A stretch of DNA of 64,000 nt, from contig NZ_MUNW01000084.1 of the NCBI RefSeq assembly GCF_002002725.1, positions 1 to 64,000 of the forward strand, read 5' to 3'. This DNA comes from Sinorhizobium sp. A49 (lineage in GTDB: Bacteria; Pseudomonadota; Alphaproteobacteria; Rhizobiales; Rhizobiaceae). The notes below the pieces were generated by a model. That model saw nothing but the letters and a program-made list of their open reading frames with translations, did no database searches and was not told the origin of the DNA. Positions 45,764 to 54,880 of the stretch are shown piece after piece (the stretch's first letter is position 1; every line of letters begins with the position of its first letter). The position numbers and the translations under genes are program-made.

Positions 45764-46990
45764 TCAGCTATAGAGGCTGACCGCCGGGATACGGTCATTC
45801 AGCGCAAAATCGCCAACCTCGCGCGCCTTGTAGAAGACCGGGTCGTGCAGAGTGTGGGTGCGGACGTTGCGCCAATATCGGTCGAAACCATAATGAGCGG
45901 CGGTGGCGCGCGCGCCCATCAGTTCGAAGACCTTGGCCGTCACATCGAGCGCCACATGGGTGGCGTTGACCTTGGCGGCATAGGCCTCGATCGCGGTTTC
46001 CCCACGCTCACGCTCGGTCACGGACCTGCCCTTCGACAGCGCGGCCTCGACCGCACTTGCCGCCACGTCAGCCAGTGCGACGGACGCCTTCAAAGCGGCC
46101 TGCAATTCGCCGAAACGTTCGAGAATGTGGGCGTCCTCGCTGGCGCGTGAAACGCCGGACGTGATCCAGGGACGCGTCGTGGTTCTGACATAGTCGAGTG
46201 CCGCGGCCAGCGCGCCTTCCGCCGTGCCGAGATAGAAGTTGACGAAGACCAGCTGGATCAGCGGCGTGTTAAACGTCGCCTGCACCTGAGGCGGATCGAA
46301 CGGTTCGGCAAGCGGCAGAATGAAATCACGGTCGTAGACCGGAAAATCGCGAAACTCGACGCTGCCGCTATCGGACAGGCGCTGGCCGATATTGTCCCAA
46401 TCGTCATGGGCGACGTAACCCGGACGATCCGTTGGCACGACGAAATTGGCGATCTTGCCCTCGAGCGTCGCGTTGACGTTGATGCGATCGGAAACATGCG
46501 CGCCGGTCGAAAACGTCTTGCGACCGTTGAGGACATAATGGCCGCCGCGCCGCTCGAGTACCAGTCCGGGATCCCGCGGGTTGACGGCAGCGCCCCAATA
46601 GAGTTGTCGCTCGACGGTCTCGGCGCCAAGCACCCAGGCCTGCCTCGCATCGGCAGCCGCCCAGTAGACATACTGGCTGTTGACATAGTGATAGCCGAGC
46701 AGCTGGCCGATAGAGCTTTCGCCACGCGAGATGATCCGGACGAGACGCAACCCATCAAGCCAGCTCAAGCCCGCTCCGCCGATTTCCGGGGCGTGCAGTG
46801 CCGTCAGCAGACCCGCCTGGCGCAGCGCTTCGATTTCGTCGCGTGGCGGCAAGCCCAGGCGATCAAGCTCGGCGCCGCGTTGCGCAAACTGGCTCGAAAG
46901 CTCGGTCGCCTGCGCAAACAGATGCAGGCGCTTTTCTTCCTGTTCGGTATTGGCCGGTTCGGGTTCCCGGAGGAAATGCACGTTGCTCAT
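45764..46990 (-). CDS. SfnB/DszC-like flavin-dependent monooxygenase
   Basis: A 408-residue paralogue of the protein at 44410-45627, with 'HYVLNGRKTFSTGAHVSDRI' in the beta domain and 'FDRYWRNVRTHTLHDPVFYK' at the C-terminus. DszC-type enzymes oxygenate sulfur in dibenzothiophene and alkyl sulfides using FMNH2 from a separate reductase, which is not encoded here. ATG 46990 follows GGAGAGAGGCG. The two paralogues are only distantly similar in the N-terminal half, so they probably handle different substrates under a common regulator. Confidence 0.88.
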   Translation of the reverse strand: MSNVHFLREPEPANTEQEEKRLHLFAQATELSSQFAQRGAELDRLGLPPRDEIEALRQAGLLTALHAPEIGGAGLSWLDGLRLVRIISRGESSIGQLLGYHYVNSQYVYWAAADARQAWVLGAETVERQLYWGAAVNPRDPGLVLERRGGHYVLNGRKTFSTGAHVSDRINVNATLEGKIANFVVPTDRPGYVAHDDWDNIGQRLSDSGSVEFRDFPVYDRDFILPLAEPFDPPQVQATFNTPLIQLVFVNFYLGTAEGALAAALDYVRTTTRPWITSGVSRASEDAHILERFGELQAALKASVALADVAASAVEAALSKGRSVTERERGETAIEAYAAKVNATHVALDVTAKVFELMGARATAAHYGFDRYWRNVRTHTLHDPVFYKAREVGDFALNDRIPAVSLYS

Positions 46991-47027
46991 TCGCCTCTCT
47001 CCATGTGATTGAGGCAGAATAGTGCAT

Positions 47028-47045
47028 TTATTCTATAGACAATAA
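47028..47045. promoter_or_regulatory. Palindrome upstream of the second SfnB-like gene
   Basis: TTATTC-TATA-GACAATAA, an imperfect palindrome centred about 46 bases before the start at 46990. It shares ATTCYATAGA with the site at 44329-44344. Confidence 0.45.
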
Positions 47046-47129
47046 CAGCAAATGATTTTCAACTCAGACCGGCGAACGGGAAAGTCCTACCCGTGATCGC
47101 CGGCAAGACGGCCCATGATCTCGGGAACA

Positions 47130-47588
47130 TCAGCCCACTTCGGCGTCTCTGAGCGCGACGATCTCGGTGCCGTTGTCGTTGGCTGCAAACTGTTCGAGCG
47201 TCATATTGTCGAGGATCGACGCCACCGCATCACGCACGTCGCTCATCGATTTGCGCACGTGACAGTTGACCGGGTCGGAACAGTCATCACAGGCTTCGAA
47301 CGCGGTGCGGCTGGCGCAGCGGATCGGGGCCAGCGGCCCGTCCAGCGTGCGGATGACCTGGCCGATGCGGATATCGGATGCTGGTCTCGAAAGCGAATAG
47401 CCGCCGCCCGGACCCTTCTTCGAGCGCAGGATGCCCGCGTTGCGAAGTTCGAGCAGGATCGCGTCGAGGAATTTCTTCGGAATATTGTTGCGGGTGGCGA
47501 TTTCGGTGATGAATGCGGTTTCGCCGGGCTCCAGTTGAGCCAGGTCGACAAGAGCCTTCAGCCCGTATTTACCCTTTTTGGTCAACAT
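47130..47588 (-). CDS. Rrf2-family transcriptional regulator
   Basis: A 152-residue Rrf2 regulator. The winged helix opens 'MLTKKGKYGLKALVDLAQLE' and contains 'NNIPKKFLDAILLELRNAGI' and 'SKKGPGGGYSLSRPASDI'. Four cysteines in 'CASRTAFEACDDCSDPVNCH' could bind an iron-sulfur cluster as in IscR/NsrR, or act in cysteine-pool sensing as in CymR relatives. ATG 47588 is preceded by a weak AGGAAAG. It lies upstream of the second SfnB-like gene on the same strand; control of sulfur-acquisition genes is a reasonable hypothesis, supported by the repeated palindrome before both SfnB-like genes. Confidence 0.9.
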   Translation of the reverse strand: MLTKKGKYGLKALVDLAQLEPGETAFITEIATRNNIPKKFLDAILLELRNAGILRSKKGPGGGYSLSRPASDIRIGQVIRTLDGPLAPIRCASRTAFEACDDCSDPVNCHVRKSMSDVRDAVASILDNMTLEQFAANDNGTEIVALRDAEVG

Positions 47589-47839
47589 TGCACTTCGCTT
47601 TCCTGAACACAAAGGCCGCCACAAGTCCGTTCCGCACCGACGTTGGTATCACCGGAGGCAACAGGTTGTGACGGCCGCACTGTTTCACTTAAGATGCCAT
47701 ACACCCAAACCGGGTCACTCTCAAGAAATTACGTAAGTTTCTGCATAGATTTTGTGAATTTTATTGTCGAATTCAAGGCAACGAAGCAAAGATTTGCTCG
47801 CAGACGGGTTGCTTCAACCCAAATGATGATGCGACACGA

Positions 47840-48883
47840 TCAAAAGAGCTTCGCCGGGATCCAGTCGGCAGTGACCGCGTCACTGGCGCTGAAAGCCGGG
47901 ACTTTCGCCGCCAGATCCTCGATCGTCTTCACGCCCGCCTGGCGCAGCGCCTCCTGGGTTAGCAAGGCCGGCTTGACGAGGATCTGTTTCGGCACATCCT
48001 GACCGGCGATCTTGAGTGCCACGGCACGCACCGAGACCGCGCCGACAACCGCCGGGTTGGTGGCAACGGTCGCCACCCAGGGGCTACCCTCCTCGACGAT
48101 CTCCTGGATATCGGCGGTCGAAACATCGGCGGAGTAGATCTTCAACTTGTCCGTGATGCCGAGATCCGCGGCTGCGAGCTTCACGCCACGGGCGAACTCG
48201 TCATAGGGGGCGAAGACCACCGATATATCCGGGTTGGCCGTGAACGCGGCCTTTGCCTGATCTGCCGTGCTCGTTGCCGTGGTGTCGCTGACATTGCCGA
48301 AGCGGGCCTTCTCGACCACCTCAGGATTGTCCGTCTTGAACTTGTCCCAGACCTCATTGCGACGGTCGAGCGGCGCGAAGCCGGCGACATAGACGTAACC
48401 GGCCTTGAAGCTCGTGCCGTTATCCTTGACGGCCTGCTCCAGCGCCAGCCGCGCCAGTTCATGGTCGCTCTGTTCCACCTGCGGCACGGCAGGATTGTTC
48501 AGATTGACGTCGAAGGCCACCACCTTCACACCCGCATCGACCGCCTGCTGCACGACATCGCCGAGCGATTCCGGCAGGCCGTGGTCGACGACGATGCCCT
48601 GGACGCCGAGATTGATCGCCTGCTGGACCTGCTCGCGCTGTTCCGCAGCATTTTGCTTACCGGGAAAGACGCGCAGATCGATGCCGAGCGCCTTGGCCTG
48701 CGCCTCGGCTCCGGCCTGATAGGCCTGGAAGAAATCACCCGATGAAATGTAGGAAATGAGCGCCACCTTCACTCCGCCCTTGTCGAAGGGCGCCGGCGCG
48801 CCGTCCAGCCCTGCAGCCGAAGCACCCCCCGCAAATCCCAAAGCCATGAGCGCTGTCGTCGCGCGTTTCAAACCGTACCGCAT
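47840..48883 (-). CDS. Ribose-type ABC transporter substrate-binding protein, copy 1
   Basis: A 347-residue periplasmic binding protein with a signal peptide ending 'GGASAAG'. The mature start 'LDGAPAPFDKGGVKVALISY' and 'NLGVQGIVVDHGLPESL' place it in the RbsB/LacI-type fold. It is a paralogue of the protein at 51771-52814, sharing features such as 'YVAGFAPLDRR' and 'STADI'. It is divergent from the importer ATPase and permease genes, so the importer has two candidate binding proteins. There is no clear terminator; only a short GGGTTG/CAACCC hairpin lies 20-34 bases after the stop. Confidence 0.92.
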   Translation of the reverse strand: MRYGLKRATTALMALGFAGGASAAGLDGAPAPFDKGGVKVALISYISSGDFFQAYQAGAEAQAKALGIDLRVFPGKQNAAEQREQVQQAINLGVQGIVVDHGLPESLGDVVQQAVDAGVKVVAFDVNLNNPAVPQVEQSDHELARLALEQAVKDNGTSFKAGYVYVAGFAPLDRRNEVWDKFKTDNPEVVEKARFGNVSDTTATSTADQAKAAFTANPDISVVFAPYDEFARGVKLAAADLGITDKLKIYSADVSTADIQEIVEEGSPWVATVATNPAVVGAVSVRAVALKIAGQDVPKQILVKPALLTQEALRQAGVKTIEDLAAKVPAFSASDAVTADWIPAKLF

Positions 48884-49235
48884 TGTCGATCTCCTGTTGA
48901 TCTCAACCCTTGCAGCTGACCATCAGCCGTCGACATCATGGTATAATCTACAATTTTCATGTACAATAAAGACATTCCAATCCCTAAGCCTCCAGAGGAA
49001 TGCCTTGCTCACAACGGCCGGTCTGGCGGCAGAAGTTGCGTAGCGGGCCACCGAAGACGAAATGGCTGTGGAACAGCCCTCGGATGAATATTCCGATTAT
49101 TGCGAAATCTAGGCATATTTTTGCGACATATTAGCGGATGTTTGGCACCCGCTTTCGTTTGTTGCGCTGTTCTTATCTACTGAAAATGCATATTTTTCGA
49201 CCTTGATTGCCGCGCAGTGACGAATTGGTTTAGCA
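48884..49235. other. Divergent promoter region of the ribose-type ABC cluster
   Basis: A 352-base gap between the divergent binding-protein and ATPase genes. It has two AT-rich patches, 48940-48980 and 49080-49210, fitting two divergent promoters. I could not define an operator with confidence, and no regulator gene adjoins it. Confidence 0.4.
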
Positions 49236-50711
49236 ATGCCCCTCCTCCGCATCGACGGACTTGCCCATGCTTTCGGGCCAACGAAGGCGCTTGCCGGAGC
49301 CTCCCTTGAGATTAGCTCCGGCGAAATCGTCGCTCTCATGGGCGCAAACGGCGCCGGAAAATCGACCCTCGTCAATGCGCTTGCGGGAACGCTGACACCC
49401 GACCACGGAACGATAACGCTCGCGGGTCGCGCCTATGCTCCCCGCTCGCCTGCCGAGGCGACAGAAGCGGGCGTCGTGACCGTGCACCAGTCGACCGAGC
49501 GCGTCGGAGTACCGGGGTTGTCCGTCGCCGACGCGCTGATGCTGCATGCCTATGCCGATGGGTCAGCCCCCTTCTTCCTCAGCCGCTCTGCTGTTCGTCG
49601 CAAGGCGGCGGCCATGCTTGAGAACGCCGGGTTCGCGCTGCCGCTCGACCGGGATTTTGCCGAACTGACGGCCGCCGATCGCCAGCTCGTCGCCATCGCC
49701 CGCGCCCTGTCGCGCCAGGCATCTCTGCTGATCCTGGACGAGCCGACCGCGAGCATTTCCGGGCGGGAATCCGAGCGGCTCTATGCAATCCTGCGCCGCC
49801 TTCGTGATGAGGGCCTGGCGATCCTGTTCATTTCCCACCGGATCGCCGACCTCAATGCTCTTGCCGACCGTGCGGTCGTCATGCGCGGCGGCACGGTCGT
49901 TGGAGAATTCGCACGACCGATCGACTTCGATCGCGCCGTCGAGACGATGATTGGCCGCCCCTTGCGCGCCGCGCGACCGGATGCGCGTTCCTTCCAAGGC
50001 GCGCCGGTGCTGGAGATGACCGGCATCCAGCTTGTTGCCGGCAGCACCCCGTTCGACCTCACGCTTCACCCCGGCGAGGTCGTCGCCATTACAGGTGTAC
50101 TCGGCGCGGGCAAGAGCCGGTTGCTGCAGACAATCTTTGGTACGCGGCCCCTTGCAGCCGGCACGATGAGGCTCGACGGCAAGACCTACCGACCGGCCAC
50201 GCCCACCAATGCGATCCAGTCAGGTATCTTCATGGCCGGCGAAGATCGCCACCGCTCGTCGCTGATGCCGTCCGATTGGCCGGGCAGCAATCTTGCGCCG
50301 ACGATCAGCCTGCCGCATCTCGCGAAGTGGTATCCGCTCGGCTTCCTCCTCGGTTCACGCGAAAAACAAGAGGCGCAGCGCGCCATCGATACACTCGGCA
50401 TCAAGGCAAGCGGTCCCGAGGCGCCGATGTCGTCACTTTCCGGCGGCAACCAGCAAAAGGTGATCCTCGGTCGATGGAATGCCGAGCCGAGCCGCGTGCT
50501 TTTGCTCGACGAACCTTTTCAGGGCGTCGATGTCGGCGCCCGTCACGACATCATCACCGCGATCCGCGCCAACACCGAGCGCGCCACCCTGATCGCCACG
50601 TCGGACCCGGAAGAAGCGCTGGAAGTTGCCGACCGAATTCTGATCATCGACCACCACACTTTGACGCCGGCTCTCAGAGCCGGGCAGTCGGCGCAAGCAA
50701 TCGAGGCCTGA
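49236..50711 (+). CDS. Ribose-type ABC transporter double ATPase
   Basis: A 491-residue RbsA/MglA-type tandem ATPase. The N-terminal cassette has 'GANGAGKSTLVNALAG' and 'LLILDEPTASISG'; the C-terminal cassette has 'GVLGAGKSRLLQT', the signature 'LSGGNQQKVILGRW' and 'LLLDEPFQGVDVGAR'. The first signature is degenerate ('LTAADRQLVAIARAL'), as in other family members. There is no recognisable ribosome site before ATG 49236. It precedes the permease gene by 4 bases. Confidence 0.92.
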   Translation: MPLLRIDGLAHAFGPTKALAGASLEISSGEIVALMGANGAGKSTLVNALAGTLTPDHGTITLAGRAYAPRSPAEATEAGVVTVHQSTERVGVPGLSVADALMLHAYADGSAPFFLSRSAVRRKAAAMLENAGFALPLDRDFAELTAADRQLVAIARALSRQASLLILDEPTASISGRESERLYAILRRLRDEGLAILFISHRIADLNALADRAVVMRGGTVVGEFARPIDFDRAVETMIGRPLRAARPDARSFQGAPVLEMTGIQLVAGSTPFDLTLHPGEVVAITGVLGAGKSRLLQTIFGTRPLAAGTMRLDGKTYRPATPTNAIQSGIFMAGEDRHRSSLMPSDWPGSNLAPTISLPHLAKWYPLGFLLGSREKQEAQRAIDTLGIKASGPEAPMSSLSGGNQQKVILGRWNAEPSRVLLLDEPFQGVDVGARHDIITAIRANTERATLIATSDPEEALEVADRILIIDHHTLTPALRAGQSAQAIEA

Positions 50712-50715
50712 CCGG

Positions 50716-51738
50716 ATGACGACCATCAACAGCGAAAACCAAAGCCCGGCCAGTGAACGCGTCAGCGCCAACATCCGCGCCAGCGCCGTCTTCATTCTGC
50801 TCATCGTCATGGTCGTAGGCTTCGCGATCGCCCAGCCCGCCTATATCAACGTCACCAACCTGATGAGCATTCTGCAGGCCGTTTCCGTCGTCGCGATCCT
50901 GGGCGCCGGCGTGACGATCACGCTCGCCGTCGGCGGCTTCGATCTGTCCATCGGCGCGGTTGCCGCCTCGAGCGTCATGGCGGCGAGCTATTCGATGATC
51001 GTCTGGGGTCTCGGTGTCTACGAGACCGTGCCGCTCGTCCTCCTGTTCGGCGCGCTGGTCGGCCTCGTCAACGCCTTCCTGATCGTGCGCCTGCGGGTGC
51101 CTGATCTCCTGGCAACGCTGGCGATGATGTTTCTTCTGACCGGCCTGCAACTGATCCCGACCGCCGGGCGCTCGATCTCGGCGGGTCTCATCCTACCCGA
51201 TGGCTCGACGGCGACAGGCGCCTACGATCCGGCTTTCCTGCTGATCGGACGCTCAAGTTTCTTCGGCGTCGTCCCCGCTCCTGTCGTCATCATGGCGCTT
51301 GTCGCCGTCGTCCTGTTTGTCCTGACAGAACGTACGCGGCTCGGCCGACTGCTGTTTGCCACCGGCGGCAACGAACTGGCGACCCGGCTCGCCGGCGCCT
51401 CGGTCCCGCGCCTGAAGACGCTTGCCTATGTGCTCTCGGGCACGCTCGCTTCGCTCGGCGGCATCATCGTCGCTGCCCGCGTCGGTCGTGGCGACGTCTC
51501 GTCCGGCGCATCGCTACTGATGGATTCGGTTGCCGCTGCGCTGATCGGCTTTGCCGTTCTCGGCCGGCGCCGCCCCAACGTCTTCGGCACCATCGTCGGC
51601 GCAGTCTTCGTCGGCCTGCTTCTCAACGGCCTGACGATGCTGAACGCTCCCTATTACACCCAGGACTTCGTCAAGGGTGCCGTGCTCGTCGGCGCGCTCG
51701 CGCTCACCTACGGCTTTGGCCGCAGCCAGGCGCGCTGA
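50716..51738 (+). CDS. Ribose-type ABC transporter permease
   Basis: A 340-residue RbsC-family permease with about eight helices. It carries 'GGFDLSIGAVAASSVMAAS', the family signature, 'TRLGRLLFATGGNELATRLAG' in the coupling region, and 'FGTIVGAVFVGLLLNGLTML'. It works with the preceding ATPase and the following binding protein; the ligand is probably a monosaccharide, polyol or related small molecule. Confidence 0.93.
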   Translation: MTTINSENQSPASERVSANIRASAVFILLIVMVVGFAIAQPAYINVTNLMSILQAVSVVAILGAGVTITLAVGGFDLSIGAVAASSVMAASYSMIVWGLGVYETVPLVLLFGALVGLVNAFLIVRLRVPDLLATLAMMFLLTGLQLIPTAGRSISAGLILPDGSTATGAYDPAFLLIGRSSFFGVVPAPVVIMALVAVVLFVLTERTRLGRLLFATGGNELATRLAGASVPRLKTLAYVLSGTLASLGGIIVAARVGRGDVSSGASLLMDSVAAALIGFAVLGRRRPNVFGTIVGAVFVGLLLNGLTMLNAPYYTQDFVKGAVLVGALALTYGFGRSQAR

Positions 51739-51770
51739 CCATCCCTTCAAACAGAGTGAGGATATCGACT

Positions 51771-52814
51771 ATGAAACACCTGACGCGCACAATTCTCGGC
51801 GGCCTCGTCGCCGCTTCGCTGATGGCGAGCCCTGTCTTTTCCGCCGGCATCGATGGCGCCCCTAGCCCGTTCGACAAGGGCGACGTCGACATCGCCGTCG
51901 TCAGCTTCCTCGGCGGCGGCGACTGGCTGCAGGCCTTCGAGGCCGGCGTCAAGCGCCAGGCGGATGCCCTGCACGTCAACCTGACGGTGTCACAGGCGCG
52001 CAACGACAACGACACCCAGCGCAGCCTCATCGAGCAGGCGATCAACCTCGGCGTCGATGGCATCATCATCAACAACGGGCGCCCGGAAGTGCTGAAGGAC
52101 GTAGCGCAGAAGGCGCTCGACGCCGGCATCAAGGTCGTCGCCTACGACGTCAACCTCGACAATCCGCAGATCCCCCAGATCGAGCAGAGCGACAAGGACA
52201 TGGCCCGACTGGTGCTCGAGCAGGCTGTCAAGGACAAGGGCGACGGCTTCGTCGGCGGCGCCGTCTATGTCGCCGGCTTCGCACCGCTCGACCGCCGTTA
52301 CGCCGTCTGGAAAGACTTCGTCGCCAAGCACAACCTGACGGAAAAGGCCACCTGGGGCGTCGTCAACGACACCGTACCCGCCTCCGTCGCCGACCAGACC
52401 AAGGCCGTGCTGACTGCGAACCCGGATATCTCCGTCATTTTCACCCCCTGGGACGAGTTCGCCAAGGGCGTGAAACTCGCGATCGACGAACTGGGCGTTG
52501 CCAGCAGGGTGAAGATCTATGGCGTCGACATCTCGACCGCAGACATCCAGCTGATGAACGAGCCCGACAGCGCCTGGCAGGCAACGGCTGCCACCAACGC
52601 CGCCGTCGTCGGCGAAGTCTCGGTGCGTGCGGTTTCGCTCGCAATCGCCGATCAGTTCCCCGGCCAGTCGGTGCTGCTGCAGCCGACGCTCGTCACCCGT
52701 GACGATCTCGCCAAGGGCGAGATCAAGACGATCGAGGATCTGCAGGAGAAATTTCCGGCCTTCCGCAAGAGCGATGCGGCGACTGCCGAGTGGATCCCCA
52801 CCGCCACCAATTAA
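51771..52814 (+). CDS. Ribose-type ABC transporter substrate-binding protein, copy 2
   Basis: A 347-residue periplasmic binding protein with a signal peptide ('GGLVAASLMASPVFSAG'). ATG 51771 is preceded by GTGAGG at about 9 bases; the frame opens at a GTG at 51756 that would consume that site. The mature part begins 'IDGAPSPFDKGDVDIAVVSF', nearly parallel to copy 1 at 47840-48883, and shares 'VAGFAPLDRR'. It is followed by a hairpin that may terminate most transcripts. Confidence 0.93.
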   Translation: MKHLTRTILGGLVAASLMASPVFSAGIDGAPSPFDKGDVDIAVVSFLGGGDWLQAFEAGVKRQADALHVNLTVSQARNDNDTQRSLIEQAINLGVDGIIINNGRPEVLKDVAQKALDAGIKVVAYDVNLDNPQIPQIEQSDKDMARLVLEQAVKDKGDGFVGGAVYVAGFAPLDRRYAVWKDFVAKHNLTEKATWGVVNDTVPASVADQTKAVLTANPDISVIFTPWDEFAKGVKLAIDELGVASRVKIYGVDISTADIQLMNEPDSAWQATAATNAAVVGEVSVRAVSLAIADQFPGQSVLLQPTLVTRDDLAKGEIKTIEDLQEKFPAFRKSDAATAEWIPTATN

Positions 52815-52829
52815 TTCCATTTGAAGGAA

Positions 52830-52860
52830 GAGCGCCGCGCTGATCGGCGCGGCGCTCTTT
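52830..52860 (+). terminator. Hairpin after the binding-protein gene
   Basis: Perfect 11-base stem GAGCGCCGCGC / GCGCGGCGCTC with a 6-base loop, followed by only three T. It lies 16 bases after the binding-protein stop and 24 bases before the LVIVD gene, so it probably attenuates read-through rather than stopping it entirely. Confidence 0.75.
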
Positions 52861-52883
52861 CAATGACCAAGACAGGAAAGACC

Positions 52884-54137
52884 ATGAGCGGCATCGACCT
52901 TCCCACGCCCGATTTCACAAACAACATGAAACTGATCGGCCATTCGCCGATCGGCGGGCGCGGCGATGGTCTGCAACTGATGGTGCATCGCGGATTTGCC
53001 TATGTCGCCCATCCCTGGTCTCAAGGGTTTTCGATCGTCGACGTGCGCGATCCGAAAAAACCGGGCGCGGTCACCTACGTGCCGGCACCGCCCAACACCT
53101 GGAACATCCACCTGCAGACCCATGACGATCTGCTGCTGGTCATCAATGCGCTCGACCTGTTTGCCGATGTCGAAACCTTTGCCGACGAGAAAACCTACTA
53201 CACCAAATCGGTCGGTGACACCGTTGCCGGCAGCGGCCGCAAACGCGCCTGGAGCGCCGGCATGTCGGTGTTCGACATTTCCGTTCCCGACCGCCCGCGC
53301 AAGATCGGCGAACTGAACATCGACGGCGTCGGCTTCCACCGTCTCTGGTATGTCGGCGGCCGTTATGCCTTTGCCTCGGCGCTGTTCGACGGCTTTGCCG
53401 ACTATATCTTCGTCACCATCGACATGGCCGATCCGACCCGGCCGGAAATTGTCGGTCGCTGGTGGCTGCCGGGCATGAACAAGGCGGCGGGAGAAACATC
53501 GAATGCACCTGATGGCAAGCGCTACGCGCTCCACCATGCGCTGGTGTCGGGCGACACCGCCTACGCCTGCTGGCGCGACGGTGGCCTGACCCTCCTCGAC
53601 ATCAAGGACCACGCCAACCCGAAGCTGATTGCCCACCGCAACTGGTCGCCGCCGTTTGGCGGCGGAACGCACTCGCCCTTGCCGCTCCCCGGTCGCGATC
53701 TGCTCGTGGTCGCCGACGAGGCTGTGCTCGACCACGAGGAAGACGGCCGCAAGCACACCTGGATCTTCGATATCCGCGAGCCCGCGAACCCGGTCAGCAT
53801 CTCGACTTTCCCCATTCCCTCGGAAGCCGACTACGTCGCCAAGGGCGGGCATTTCGGGCCGCACAACCTGCACGAAAACCGGCCCGGTTCCTTCGTTTCG
53901 GAAACGCTGATCTTCGCCACCTGGCAGAATGCCGGCATTCGCGCCTTTGACATCACCGATCCCTTCCACCCGCGCGAAACCGGCGCGCTGGTTCCGGCCG
54001 GGCCGACCGAAATGACCGACCGGCGCGCAGGCCGCCCCCGCGTCATCCAGTCGGCCGACGTCTTCGTCGATGCCGCCGGGATCATCTACGCCACCGACTA
54101 CAATGCCGGGCTCGCCATCATCGAATATGGTGGCTGA
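52884..54137 (+). CDS. LVIVD-repeat beta-propeller-like protein
   Basis: A 417-residue protein with repeated LVIVD-type strands such as 'GFSIVDVRDPKKPGAV', 'SVFDISVPDRPRKIGEL', 'GLTLLDIKDHANPKLIAH' and 'AGIRAFDITDPFHPRETGAL', expected to fold as a beta-propeller. ATG 52884 has AGGAAAG 7 bases upstream; an upstream ATG at 52863 sits against a hairpin. There is no signal peptide, so it is cytoplasmic. It contains several conserved His and Asp residues ('HHALVSGDTAYACW', 'GTHSPLPLPGRDLL'). Function is unknown; position after a sugar-type importer suggests a catabolic enzyme or sugar-acid isomerase-like role. It converges on urtE with only 6 bases between stops. Confidence 0.85.
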   Translation: MSGIDLPTPDFTNNMKLIGHSPIGGRGDGLQLMVHRGFAYVAHPWSQGFSIVDVRDPKKPGAVTYVPAPPNTWNIHLQTHDDLLLVINALDLFADVETFADEKTYYTKSVGDTVAGSGRKRAWSAGMSVFDISVPDRPRKIGELNIDGVGFHRLWYVGGRYAFASALFDGFADYIFVTIDMADPTRPEIVGRWWLPGMNKAAGETSNAPDGKRYALHHALVSGDTAYACWRDGGLTLLDIKDHANPKLIAHRNWSPPFGGGTHSPLPLPGRDLLVVADEAVLDHEEDGRKHTWIFDIREPANPVSISTFPIPSEADYVAKGGHFGPHNLHENRPGSFVSETLIFATWQNAGIRAFDITDPFHPRETGALVPAGPTEMTDRRAGRPRVIQSADVFVDAAGIIYATDYNAGLAIIEYGG

Positions 54138-54143
54138 GCACGG

Positions 54144-54839
54144 TTAGACCGTGAGATGGCGTCGGGCCTCGACCGTATCCAGCGTCTCCGGCGGCCCCTC
54201 ATGCACGACGGCGCCGCGGTCCATGATGTAGACATGGTCGGCGAGTTCGCGGCAGAAATCGAGATACTGCTCGACCAGCAGGATCGCCATGCCGGTGGAA
54301 TCGCGGAGATAGCGGATCGCCCGGCCGATATCCTTGATGATCGACGGCTGGATCCCCTCGGTCGGCTCGTCGAGCACCAGGATGCGCGGGCGGGTGACGA
54401 GCGCCCGGCCGATCGCCAATTGCTGCTGTTGTCCACCGGAGAGATCGCCGCCTCGGCGTCCGAGCATTGTGCGCAGCACGGGGAACAGGTTGAAAACATC
54501 TTCCGGTATCGAGCGATCGGCGCGCTTGACTGGCGCGTAGCCGGTTTCAAGATTCTCCTTGACCGTCAGCAGCGGAAAGATCTCGCGCCCCTGCGGCACG
54601 TAGCCGATGCCCTCCTTGGCGCGGCGATAGGGCGCCATGCTTGCGAGCGTCATGCCATTGAAGGCGATCGAACCGGCGCTGACCGGGTGTTGCCCGGTGA
54701 TCGCCCGGAGCAGGCTCGACTTGCCGACGCCGTTGCGCCCAAGCACGCAGGTAATCTTGCCCATTGATGCTTCGATCGAGACATTGCGCAGCGCCTGTGC
54801 CGCGCCATAGTGGAGATTGACGTTTTCGACGCTCAGCAT
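54144..54839 (-). CDS. urtE: Urea ABC transporter ATPase UrtE
   Basis: A 231-residue LivF-type ATPase. Walker A is 'GRNGVGKSSLLRAITG', the Q-loop contains 'GYVPQGREIFPLLTVKENL', the signature is 'LSGGQQQQLAIGRALV' and Walker B 'ILVLDEPTEGIQPSI'. The 'EGIQPSII' ending of the Walker B region is typical of UrtE rather than of branched-chain amino-acid LivF ('EGLAP'). It is the last gene of the urtABCDE operon and needs UrtD as partner. Confidence 0.93.
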   Translation of the reverse strand: MLSVENVNLHYGAAQALRNVSIEASMGKITCVLGRNGVGKSSLLRAITGQHPVSAGSIAFNGMTLASMAPYRRAKEGIGYVPQGREIFPLLTVKENLETGYAPVKRADRSIPEDVFNLFPVLRTMLGRRGGDLSGGQQQQLAIGRALVTRPRILVLDEPTEGIQPSIIKDIGRAIRYLRDSTGMAILLVEQYLDFCRELADHVYIMDRGAVVHEGPPETLDTVEARRHLTV

Positions 54840-54880
54840 GGAGGCGTCCTTTCCCTTGGGCGGTTGGCGAGTGGCCGCTA

